In this document: in pieces, positions 1 to 10,771 of the stretch
How positions within the stretch are numbered: position 1 is the stretch's first letter
Layout: each line of letters begins with the position of its first letter
Origin: Coix lacryma-jobi var. lacryma-jobi
Taxonomy: Eukaryota > Streptophyta > Magnoliopsida > Poales > Poaceae
Assembly (NCBI GenBank): GCA_009763385.1
Contig: CM019831.1
Span: forward strand, 79,085,845 to 79,149,844
Length of the DNA stretch: 64,000 bases
Direction: 5' to 3'
The notes under the pieces: generated by a model
The model's input: only the letters and a program-made list of their open reading frames with translations
The model's database searches: none
Told to the model about the DNA's origin: nothing
Program-made: the position numbers and the translations under genes

Positions 1-818
1 AAGGGTGGCGGCGCGATCTTTTGCTACGGCTGGATCCGGAAGGGACGGGGAGATGAGGACGGGGGTGGCGGCGGGCTCTAGCTGCCGTTCGGCAGACGGA
101 GGGGAGGGTGGCACCGCGCAAAGGGCGGAGAAGGTGGTTTGGGGAAGACGGACTAGCGGGCAGGGCCCATCTGGCGGCGAGGCAGGGAGGCAGGCGCGCG
201 CTCGCGGTGAGGAAAAGAGGAGTGGGTCGCCGGTTTCGCCTGGGATGGGCCGGACTGAGTGGGAGGGAGGCGGGGTGCGGTGCGCTGGGCCGACTGTGCG
301 GAGGGGGAGGGGTTCGCGAGCTGTGCGGTGGGAGGTGCGAGCTGGGCCAGAAGTGTGCGCCGGGCCGCCGGGGTGGAGAGCCCACGGGCCGAGCGAGAGA
401 GGAGGGAGTGGCGCGGGCCCGGGGTGAGGGGAGAGTGGGTGTTGGGCCGGATGGGTGGGTTGAGGGAGAGGGAGCCCTTATGCCTTTTTCATTTTATATT
501 TTTTCCAAATCCTTTTCAAAATTCAAAATCAAAACCATTTGAAATCAAAACAGTTCACAAAGTTTCAAAAACATTTTCCCTAGGTTTTGAATATAAATTC
601 TTGAGTTTGATTTGGTAAAATTTCACAAACCCTTTATTTAATTTCTAAATAGAATAAAACCGATTCGTCGTAAACGGGTTTGATAAAATTCTTTTTCACC
701 CAATAAAAATTATGCGACGGCATGAATGCAACAAACATCTGGCTAGAATTTTCCTCCATCTAGGGTTTTGGTCATTTTCTAATTTATTTTTAATTAATTA
801 AACACTAGGGGTGTTACA
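1..818 (-). repeat. Element A, 3' LTR (partial, runs off the window)
   Basis: This is the right-hand 818 bp of a long LTR, matching 4116-4933 at about 99 percent without indels. It is GC-rich to about 440 and then AT-rich, ending ...GGGGTGTTACA at 818. The overlapping open frames at 5-427, 108-542 and 259-618 are identical in the second LTR copy, run in the antisense direction and show no domain. I read them as composition artefacts. Confidence 0.9.
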
Positions 819-1115
819 AACTTACCCCCTTAACTAGAATCTCGTCCCGAGATTCAGGGAGACTACAGTCAATACAAAGAAGCAAATCAAACAAGAGCAC
901 AAGCACATGTCAAACAACGTTCTACGAGTTCAACAATTTATGGTGGGCATCCTACTATTGGAGGACCTACTTTTAAACAGAGTTTGAATTTTCAGCAGAG
1001 AAAGGGTCTACAGAAGTGGGAAAATAGGGTGAGGCTTTTTTTAAAAAAATAGTTTTGTAAACTCGACGACTGACTAGGGTAGCGTCCTACGGTCAACACA
1101 GCTTTGATACCACTC
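819..1115 (-). other. Element A interior: polypurine tract and primer-binding site only
   Basis: On the minus strand this 297-bp interior starts with a primer-binding site at 1101-1112 (TGGTATCAAAGC, close to the initiator-Met tRNA site TGGTATCAGAGC). It ends with the palindrome gaatctcgtcccgagattc (837-855) and the purine-rich stretch AAGGGGGTAAG (821-831) next to the 3' LTR. No coding potential is seen between. The short open frame on the minus strand across 992-1285 crosses the LTR boundary and is not a gene. Confidence 0.8.
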
Positions 1116-4100
1116 TGTGACACCCCAATTTTAAGAACAAAATTGGAGCACAATATATGTATGCCAGGATCAATTTTCATACATATATCCACATCATAGT
1201 AAATATCAAAACAATGCTTTATTAATATATCGTACATTATTACAAAAATGACCCTCGGGTCTGAAAGAAAAGTACAGACTCTCAACAGACTCTGATGTAG
1301 ACTTCACGGAAACTGGACGCCATCTCCACAGGAAGGTCGACCGGGGGCTGCGCCATCCTAGTACAAGTCGTCTGGGTCGTATCCGCCGTCTTCTGGGTAC
1401 TCCTGCTCTGCGTCGGCGTAGACTCCAACGTCTGGGTGGGGTAGCAGGGGGTTCAAAGAGGAAGGGTGAGTACATCGAAATGTACTCCGCAAGTGTAGGA
1501 AATATATGCTTATGAGGCTATTAACAAAGGTAGGCTGACTCTGTTTGACTCAAGCGCCTAAAGCAACATATCCTATTAATCCTATTAAACCTATGCACCT
1601 ATTTACTAGGTTATAACCTCAGTCTCCAACGGTAACCGAACCACACTCGGAGTCACACCGAGCAAACCACACTCGGAGTCACACCGAGCAACCAACACTT
1701 GGAGTCACACCAAGCAACCGCACTTGGAGTCACACCAAGTACCCACACCTGAAGTCCGTCAGGCAAACCACACTTGAAGTCCATCAGATGACCCGAACTA
1801 GGACGTTTCAAGGAGTCCTATGTGTATTAGTTCCATACGTCACGACATAGAGAGCTACCTTCCGTAATAACACCAGGTCTGTGCCCGAGCCTAGGAATCA
1901 CTCCCGTACCAAGCAGTAACCCGCGTAGAAGAAGCCTCTGTACCCATGTGATATGAGACTAATAACCACATAAGGCTTCTCTAACGAACTAGAACAAAAC
2001 CACCAGCTAATCTCGAAGAAGTCCAAGCCGCTCGTGACCGTGAGCACGGCTGATATATCAGTTTTACACTCTGCAGAGGTTGCACATCGTTACCCATGAG
2101 TCGTGCAGATCCCGTCACGCTAAACACTGCCGAGGTGTATAGCAGGTTGCACTGCAAGGCCTTTACAAAACTCCCTCCAAGTCCGTTTTACACGTTCACT
2201 AAGGTTTCACCGCTAACAGTGGATATACGCACCACTGCAGAAGCCCCCTCTTGTGCCACAAATCCGACCCCGTGTAAACCCTCAACTTGGAGGCAATTAA
2301 TTACATGGCCAGGTCCAGCCCATCCAGATCTCATGGTTGCGCTGTCAAGCCGGGTTACATGCTCTGAGAACCGGGTCCTAGGGATCCAGGCAGGATATGT
2401 CTAGCACGAGCCCAGAACCAAAAACCAAATGCAGCTGCCGAGTCACACGGCACAAAACCACCACACGGTCCATCCTGCCGGATTTACCTACTCACCATAC
2501 TACTCATTACCAGTCCACATGTTCCCTAGATCATTAATCAGAATTAATTATAATAACCATCCCATCCCAAGACAGTAGGGCTAAGCATGACGTCTACCCA
2601 ACACATCCCAAACCAGGTGACAAGAAAAATATGAACAAGTTCTAGTAAACCTTAACATGGGATTCAATTTAAGACTGCATGTATCTACAGGATCTAACTA
2701 ATCTAAACTCAAAATAAAATAAATACAGGAGCAAGATGTTCAAGGACACTTGCCTTCGGACTGGGTCGAATCAACTGGGTCGCAAGGATGGCCTGGAGCG
2801 TCCTCGTACTCCGCACTCTCTGGCCCAAGCAACATACATGGCACAATACATAGAAATAAATAACAGTACAGCAACAGTATGAAAACAGTAAACTAATAGA
2901 TCTACTGCGTAGAGAACGAAATTATAAATCTAACGCAAGTTGAATGGGTCAAAACGGAGTTAAAACGCAAAAGTTATGGGCTTTTGAAGTTGGGTGGCAA
3001 AACTGTGATTTGTTTAAACTCGTTTTGCATTTAAAATATTTAGTTTCTGAAATTTAAAAGGCGTCGGGACCTGGACTCATTTAGCTGGAAGTGCAGGGGC
3101 TAGATCACAAAGTTTCCGTGACTCAGTGAATAAGATCTGGTGTGCGGGTTGATTTGGCAAAAGGTCGGGGGTTCATTTGCAAAATGCGCCGGCTGGTTGG
3201 CACGTTCGCCGTCATGGTGACACGTGGCGCAGCGCCACTGGTTGCGGTGCACCACTGTTCGGTGGACGCGAGGGTGGAAAAACGGTGGACTTGGCTCGTG
3301 GTGTAGGTGTGATGGACCGAGGGACCGCGCCTCACTTACAGGAAACCACAGGTTGCGAATCGAAAGAAAACACAGACTCAATGAATAGGAGCAGTGGACG
3401 GTGGGTTGATTTCAAAGAAGTTGGGGGGGTTTTCTGCAAAGTGGCCAGCGCCGTCGGCGCTGGGCTGACCGAGCGCTGGCGTGGCGCCGCGTGTCGCGCG
3501 GTGATAGGTGCGGTGCACCACGCGGCTGTGCGAGCGCTGGCGTGGCCAGCGGGGCACGGGTCCACGGTGCGTGGACGCGGTGCGTACCCCTTCGGGGAAA
3601 TCTTCTAATCTTGGCCGTCGATACCAGATCGGACGGCTCCGGTGAGTGTGTACTGGAGGAGGGGTACAGAGCGGCGGTGCCCGTGCCGTGTGCGGCCGCG
3701 CGCCATGGGCTCCGCCGAGAAGCTCGCCGGCGTGCTTGGCAAAAGGGCCTAGGATCTAGTAGTGACCAGGGGAGGTACGGGGGGGGGGGGGGGCGAAACG
3801 GAGCTCACAGCGGTATCGACGACGGGGTTCGTGTCCTCGGTGCGATCGGAGAAGAGGGAGCCGCGGTGGATGCGGTCGAAGACTCGGCGGAGTAGACGCA
3901 GCCACGTCCTGGATCGGTTTCGCAGCGGGGATGCAGCTCCGGGTCGCGGTGCGCTTCGGAGACTTCGGTGGAGAGCGGAGGGGGTCAGTGGTGTCTTCCT
4001 GGTACGGTGGAGAGCTTCGAGCGGAGCTCGACAATGGCGGGGTGGTGGTGGTGTTCTCGGGAGAAAGAGGGAATGGAGCTAGGGCACGGCAGGGCTTCTT

Positions 4101-4933
4101 GTAGGCCGAGCGGAGAAGGGTGGCGCCGCGATCTTTTGCTACGGCTGGATCCGGAAGGGACGTGGAGATGAGGACGGGGGTGGCGGCGGGCTCTAGCTGC
4201 CGTTCGGCAGACGGAGGGGAGGGTGGCACCGCACAAAGGGCGGAGAAGGTGGTTTGGGGAAGACGGACTAGCGGGCGGGGCCCATCTGGCGGCGAGGCAG
4301 GGAGGCGGGCGCGCGCTCGCGGTGAGGAAAAGAGGAGTGGGCCGCCGGTTTCGCCTGGGATGGGCCGGACTGAGTGGGAGGGAGGCGGGGTGCGGTGCGC
4401 TGGGCCGACTGTGCGGAGGGGGAGGGGTTCGCGAGCTGTGCGGTGGGAGGTGCGAGCTGGGCCAGAAGTGTGCGCCGGGCCGCCGGGGTGGAGAGGCCAC
4501 GGGCCGAGCGAGAGAGGAGGGAGTGGCGCGGGCCCGGGGTGAGGGGAGAGTGGGTGTTGGGCCGGATGGGTGGGTTGAGGGAGAGGGAGCCCTTATGCCT
4601 TTTTCATTTTATATTTTTTCCAAATCCTTTTCAAAATTCAAAATCAAAACCATTTGAAATCAAAACAGTTCACAAAGTTTCAAAAACATTTTCCCTAGGT
4701 TTTGAATATAAATTCTTGAGTTTGATTTGGTAAAATTTCACAAACCCTTTATTTAATTTCTAAATAGAATAAAACCGATTCGTCGTAAACGGGTTTGATA
4801 AAATTCTTTTTCACCCAATAAAAATTATGCGACGGCATGAATGCAACAAACATCTGGCTAGAATTTTCCTCCATCTAGGGTTTTGGTCATTTTCTAATTT
4901 ATTTTTAATTAATTAAACACCAGGGGTGTTACA
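1116..4933 (-). repeat. Element A, 5' LTR (3818 bp)
   Basis: The LTR starts TGTGACACCCC directly after the primer site and ends GGGGTGTTACA at 4933. It contains a short-hairpin tandem array (1640-1790), a poly-G run near 3780-3792 and a strongly GC-rich block at about 3180-4580, followed by the AT-rich end shared with 1-818. The many open frames in the GC-rich block (3177-4657, both strands) are overlapping shadows with no recognisable domain. No host gene was seen inside. Confidence 0.88.
1640..1790. repeat. Tandem ~26-bp repeat with covarying hairpin arms
   Basis: About six units spaced roughly 26 bp apart, each a 5-bp arm, a spacer such as AGTCACA, and the complementary arm. Arms seen are CTCGG/CCGAG (1646-1662 and 1672-1688), CTTGG/CCAAG (1698-1714 and 1723-1739) and CCTGA/TCAGG (1748-1763). 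A sixth, degraded unit starts near 1773. The arm bases change in pairs between units. The array lies in the LTR of element A. Confidence 0.8.
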
Positions 4934-5878
4934 AACGCGGTGGGGCGTTTTCACGGTGGCGTGCGACGGCGAAGGCGAGCAGTGCTCTCGGCTTGAGTTT
5001 GCGGAAGGAGGGGAGAGCTGGTGGGAGCGGCTGGTGCGAATGGAGAGCGGGAGAGAGAGAGGGGGCGGTGCGCGGGTCTTTGCCCTCGGGCGTGGCCGGA
5101 AGGGCCGTAGTGGCGGGGCCCGGTGCGGCGAGCGGTGAGAGGCGGGGCGCGGCCAGCGAGGGGGCTCGGCAGGCGAGGCGTGCGCGGAGAGGGCGAGAGC
5201 GATCTTGTGCGCTCGAACACGGAAGCGATCGCGAGAGGAGTGGTCGGGGCGGATTTGGGGCAGAGGCTCGCCGCCACACGGCGCTCCGGCCGGCGTACGG
5301 CGCGGGAGCGGCGCAGGCGCGGCGAGCGCGGGCGAGCGTGGGCCGGCGCACGTGCAAGGCGGGCCGAAAGGCCAGTTGGGCCGGAAGTGGCGCGGGAAGG
5401 AAAAAGATTTTCCTTTTTCTTTTTTCCCAAAAACTTTTCAAAATTTGACCATTCAAAACAGTTTCAAAAACTCCCAACTAGGCTTTGACCCAAAAATAAA
5501 AGTTGCTCAAAATAATTTTCTCTACAACTTTCATATAAGACACTCTTTCCGAAAACCATTTTTACAACCTCCACATAAATAAAGCCAATTTTTGAGACTT
5601 AAACCATTTTGTTTTCCTCCTTTTTATTTGATAAACTATTTTGAACTAGGTCAAGATGTCAACCAGAAAAACATTTTATTCAATATTCTTTATTTTAAGA
5701 AACTATTTGCCAAGTCAGAAAGTCACTCAAACAACCAAGTTCAAAAGAAACCAAAAATCTATTTAAACAAGCAAAAGCCAAAAGCACTTTCATGCACATG
5801 AAATAATGCAATGCATTACTTATGCTCTTTAGTAGCTAATGTAGTTCCTAATGCAGTGCTTGACACTAGGGTGTCACA
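4934..5878 (-). repeat. Element B, 3' LTR (right-hand part)
   Basis: This matches 15958-16886 with a few percent divergence and some indels, for example an extra block near 5300-5325. It ends ...CTAGGGTGTCACA at 5878. The rest of this LTR is displaced outside the window by element A. The GC-rich open frames at 4926-5582 reappear in the other LTR with frame changes, so they are not genes. Confidence 0.88.
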
Positions 5879-5879
5879 A

Positions 5880-5915
5880 CCCTTCCCCCCTTAAAGAAAT
5901 CTCATCCCGAGATTT
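5880..5915 (-). promoter_or_regulatory. Element B polypurine tract and adjacent hairpin
   Basis: On the minus strand the purine run AAGGGGGGAAGG abuts the 3' LTR and would prime plus-strand DNA synthesis in the known LTR-retroelement cycle. Immediately before it lies the near-palindrome 5897-5915 (AAATCTC and GAGATTT arms, with one extra G-U pair possible in RNA). The pol stop codon TGA (5902-5904) falls inside this hairpin. Elements A (837-855) and C (59642-59660) have the same hairpin at the equivalent place. Confidence 0.7.
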
Positions 5916-8900
5916 GAGTTACGTACCAATTCTTAACAAAAGTGGGATAGTTTACACGTAAGTATTCCTCGGTTTCCCAAGTTGCATCGTTGGGTCCGTG
6001 ATTGCTCCAGAGAATCTTGTAAGTCTTCACTGTTTGGTTTCGAGTCTCTCGAGTCTTGGTATCCAATATCTCTTGAGGTTGTTCATAGTATTCTAGATTT
6101 GATCTGATGGAGACATCCGGGATCTGAACTTCTTCCCGTTCTGGAACTCGAAGACACTTCTTTAACTGAGATACATGAAACACAGGAAAGACTGCGCTCA
6201 TCTCTGGGGGTAACTGTACTTCATAGGCTACTTCTCCCTTTTGAGCCACGATCTGATATGGTCCCATGTATCGAGGTGCTAACTTCTTAATTCCAAAGCG
6301 TTGGACCTTTCTCATAGGTGAGACCTTGAGATAAACATAATCTCCTACTTGAAATTCCAGGGGTCTCCTTCGTGTATCAGCGTAGCTTTTCAGTCGGGAC
6401 TGTGCTGCCTGGATATGTTGTTGTACGATTTGCACAATCTCCTCAGCATCCTTTACATAATCTGACCCATAAAATTTTTGATCTCCTGATTCAACCCCAT
6501 TTACCGGGGTTCTTCATCTTCGTCCATACAAAACCTCAAAAGGTGCCATCTTTATACTTTCCTGGTAGCTATTGTTATAAGAGAACTCGGCGAGGGGTAA
6601 TCACTTTTCGCATGACTATCCGGAGGATAAAACACAAGCTCTGAGGATATCCTCCAGAATTTGATTCACTCTTTCTGTCTGTCCTGCGGTTTGGGGATGA
6701 TAAGCGGAACTTCTTACCAGCTTGGTCCCTAGTTCCTTGTGCAAGTGTTCCCAAAAACGCGCTATGAACTGGGGTCCTCTATCAGAGACAATCCTTTTTG
6801 GAACTCCATGTAACTTCAAGATGTTCTGAATGTACAAGTCTACAAACTGATGCGGTCGGTGGGTAGTCTTAACTGGTATGAAGTGAGCCACTTTAGATAA
6901 CCGATCCACGATAACCCAGATAGAATCGTTTCCTTTTTGAGTGGTGGGAAGACCTGTGATGAAATCCATACTAATCTCTTCCCACTTCTAATCTGGGATG
7001 GACAACGGTTGTAACAATTCGGCAGGTCTTAGGTGTATGGCCTTTATCCTGCAGCAAGTATCACATCTTGCAACATGAGCTGCTACTTCTTTCTTCATCC
7101 TAAACCACCAATACCTGGTTCTCAGATATTGGTACATCTTACTACTTCCTGGATGGATAGACAACTTTGAATTATGAGCTTCATTTAGAATTCTTTCTTT
7201 CAGCTCCGTATCCTTAGGAACAACCAACCTCTAATTATACCACAGAATTCCCTGTTCATCGGTTCTGAAGTTCAAAGAACTATCAGTTTCCAACCTCTTC
7301 TTAATCTAACAGATCTCTTCATCGGTCTTTTGTCCTTCGATGATGTCACTTTCTAAGGTGCACTGAAGAGTGATATTATTCAGCATAACGGGGTGTATAA
7401 GGTTGAATCCATCTTCCAAAAGTGGTCGTAGAGCGTTGCAATGAGTCTTGCGACTTAAGGCATCTGCTACAACATTCGCTTTTCCGGGGTGATAATGCAC
7501 TTCCAGGTTGTAATCCTTAATCAACTCTAACCATCTTCTCTGCCTCATATTCAACTCTGGCTGGGTGAAGATATATTTCAAACTTTTGTGATCTGTGTAT
7601 ATATGACATAGGTTACCCATAAGATAATGCCTCCATATCTTGAGTGCATGTACGGCGGCTGCTAATTCCAAGTCATGAGTGGGGTAATTCTCTTCATGCG
7701 GTCTCAACTGGCGGGAAGCATAGGCGATAACTCTTCCATTCTGCATGAGTACACATCCAAGTCCGATCTTGGATGCGTCACAAAACACATCAAAAGGTTC
7801 CTCCAAATCTGGTTGTGCCAAAACTGGTGCCGAAGTCAACAAAGTTCGCAGGGTGCGAAAAGCTGCCTCACACTTTGGAGTCCATTAAAACTTCTTGTTT
7901 TTCTGAGTTAGACGAGTCATAGGCTTTGCAATCCTTGAGAAATCCGGAATGAACCGACGGTAGTATCCGGCCAATCCTAGAAAGCTGCGTACCTCATGTA
8001 CGGTAGTGGGTGCTTGCCAATCCATAACTTCCTGTACCTTCGTGGGATCCACAGAAATTCCTTCCTCTGAAAGGACGTGACCAAGAAAAGGTACCTTTCT
8101 TAACCAAAATTCACACTTGCTAAACTTAGCATACAACTTGTGCTCTCGAAGTCGAGCTAAGACGACTCGAAGATGTTCAGCATGATCCTCTTCATTCTTA
8201 GAGTAGACCAAGATATCATCGATGAACACCACAACAAACTTATCCAAGTCGGGCATGAAGACCGAATTCATCAGGTACATGAAATGTGCCGGTGCATTGG
8301 TTAATCCGAAGGACATAACTAGATACTCATAAAGTCCATATCTGGTGGAGAAAGCTGTTTTGGTATATCCTCTCTTCTGATCTTAATCTGATGGTAACCT
8401 GACCTCAAATCGATCTTGGAGAACACTTTTGCCTTTGATAACTGATCAAACAAGACGTCGATTTGGGGTAAGGGATACTTGTTCTTTATAGTTACTGCAT
8501 TAAGCGGCCTGTAGTCCACACACATCCTTAAAGTTTTATCCTTCTTCTTTACGAAGATGGCGGGACATCCCCACGGTGACGAACTAGGGCGTATCAAGCC
8601 TTTATCCAAAAGCTCTTGCAACTGAACCTTGAGTTCCGCTAGCTCGTTAGCGGGCATCCTATACGGCCTTCGAGATATGGGTGTCGTTCCAGGGACTAAC
8701 TCTATAGCAAACTCCACATCCCTATCTGGCGGTAGTCCTGGCAACTCATCAGGAAAGACATCTGGAAACTCACATACTATCGGGATCTCGGCTATCTGCT
8801 TTGCCGTGATATTGAACAACACTCCGATCTCATGGGGGTTTCGGGGTAACTTAAACCGAATGGTTGAACCACTGCGAGGGCTAACCATAGAAACTACTCG

Positions 8901-10340
8901 CTCTGCGACATCAAGGTTGACCTTCCAGAGTTTCATCCAACCCATACCCAAGATCACATCCAAACCCAGACCAGGGATTACGATGGGATCCACTATGGCC
9001 TTCTTATCCCCAAAAGTCATTTCCACTCCTTCAGCCATTTTACGCACGGAGAGAACAGCTCTGGCGGAACATATCTGATATCCCCGATCTAACTCTACAA
9101 ACTCAAGATTACTTCTTATAGCAAAGTTCTCACTTATGAAGGAATGCGATGCTCCAGAATCAAACAACACAACTGCGGGGTATTGATTAACAAGAAACGT
9201 ACCAGCGGTGACAGGCTCTCCTTCAGGCACTTCTTCCACGGTAGTATAATGCACATGACCTACGCGAGGTGGAGGCTGGGTGTATTGCTTCTTTGGGCGA
9301 GGGCACTGACGTGACAGATGTCCAGTCTGACCACAGTTGTAGCACGGTCCAATCACATATGGGGTCTTGGAACCTCCTGCACTTCCTGCCTTAGCCTTGT
9401 TCTGCATCAAAGGAGCGGTGTAGGGCTTTTGAAAACCGGGACGAGGACGGTTGGTGGTGATCTTCCTCTGCGGGGGTCGGAACCTTGCTCCAGCCACTGG
9501 CGGGCGATACGGGGCGCGTGCTCCGAAAGGGGTTCTCTGTTGAGACGAACCTCCTTCGTTCGCACTGCGATGGGTCTCTGTCGCCAGCCTGCTGTCATTG
9601 GCCTCTTGATTTAGGCAGTCACTGACGAAGTCACTGAAGGTAGTGCGATGACTGTTGCCCATTTTTGAAAGCATGGCGGCACTCATGCCACGTTTGAAGC
9701 TTGCGATCTTCTTGGCCTCAGTGTTGACAAAGTCTGGAGCGTAGCGAGCTAGGTTGTTGAAGCTGTGCACATACTCGGACATAGACTTGGTTCCCTGAGA
9801 TAGCCTCATGAACTCTGCAATCTTCATTTCCATCAGACCACTGGGGATGTAGTGGTTGCGCATAGCAGTCGAGAACTGATCCCAAGTGACACGTACATTT
9901 GCAGGCAAGGATGCACGGTACTGGGCCCACCACAAACCTGTGGGTCCTTCCAACATGTGGGCGGCGTACTCCGCCTTGAGCTCTTCCGTCAGACGAAGCA
10001 GACGAAACTTCTGGGTGATGGAGTTGAGCCACTCATCAGCCTCAAGCGGTTCGGTGGCTTCCATGAACACCGGGGGACGGGTGTCCAAGAAGTCACGGTA
10101 GGAGCTGTACTGGTTGGGCTCCGGGCCTTAGCGCTGCTGATGCTGTTGCGCGATGTTGTTAGCGATGTTTCGAAGGGTGGCCTCCATGTGCCTCTGCATC
10201 TCTTCCATGTTCCTTTGGCTGCCCAAGAACTGGCCGAAAAACGCTTCCGGCGTCATCGGCGGCGGTGGGGGAGGTGGCAAGTTCTCCCCCTGTCCTGCCC
10301 CCTGTCCACGTTGGCTGCGAGTGTGTGCCGACATCTGCAT
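5902..10340 (-). pseudogene. Element B gag-pol polyprotein with C-terminal chromodomain (broken)
   Basis: The frame starts at 10340 with a proline-rich gag N-terminus. The Gag capsid region follows (about 10080-9500), then the CCHC zinc knuckle CYNCGQTGHLSRQC, an aspartic protease with DSGASHSFI, and reverse transcriptase (RT) with VKKKDKTLRMCVDYRPLN and the active-site segment FIDDILVYSK. Next are RNase H (DASKIGLGCVL, TDHKSL), the integrase zinc finger (HPG...CDTCCRI), the integrase core (DFITGLP, SDRGPQF, HPQTAGQTERVN) and a chromodomain (EILDTKTRE...YKILWSNHGPNDATWE). This is the standard gypsy chromovirus order. Breaks: TAA at 10128-10130, a one-base loss in an A-run near 8355 inside RT, and in-frame stops at 7885, 7306, 7231, 6988, 6616, 6601 and 6514. 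The stop at 7306 replaces a probable Gln codon. The copy is not functional. Confidence 0.9.
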
Positions 10341-10771
10341 ATCCCATTAATAAGCAGTGATTAGGTGATGTTACATTGATCATGAATAAATACTGCGCTG
10401 TACATAATTTAAAATTTAGCACACGACCATGTATAATTATTCATTCCCATAAAACATCACAGAATAAGTGCTCGAAATTAGACATGCAAACAACGGATTT
10501 CCATATAAGATGCCAGATCGAAGTCTAGACTTTGTCCAAAACCATACATGCCATCATACATCTTTAAACATAAAACCAACACATGTTTGGGTGTTACAAC
10601 ATCAGCGAGCGTGCTCAAGCTATACAAAAGAAATGACTCCCGCGAAACTAGCGCTCAGGCGTCTCCAGCGGCGGATGCGGCGTCCTCTGCGTCGGCGTCG
10701 AACATCGGCTGGTCAGCGTGATCCTCCTCCGGGGGAACGTCGGGACCAAGGACTTCTCCATCCTGGGGATC

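Larger units (their letters stand above)
1..4933 (-). mobile_element. Element A: gypsy LTR retrotransposon with almost no interior
   Basis: The right end of one LTR (1-818) is repeated at 4116-4933 with a constant offset of 4115 and, by eye, only about eight substitutions. Between the LTRs lie only 297 bp, holding a polypurine tract at the LTR end at 818 and a tRNA-Met-type primer site beside the LTR start at 1116, both read on the minus strand. LTR ends are TGTGACACCCC and GGGGTGTTACA. The left LTR continues outside the window. No gag or pol is present, so the element is non-autonomous. It lies inside the left LTR of element B: the bases right of 4933 continue exactly as B's other LTR does from 15958. 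The predicted 5-bp target copy on the right is aacgc (4934-4938); its partner lies outside the window. LTR end features and hairpin place it with the Tekay-like chromoviruses. Confidence 0.85.

Noticed and set aside
5..618. Long overlapping plus-strand open frames in the GC-rich block, repeated at 4120-4733
   Set aside because: They lie in LTR sequence antisense to the element, overlap in all frames and show no domain. GC-rich DNA has few stops by chance.
3780..3792. Poly-G run as a functional quadruplex
   Set aside because: A homopolymer in an LTR, possibly a length-variable or sequencing-prone tract; no supporting context.
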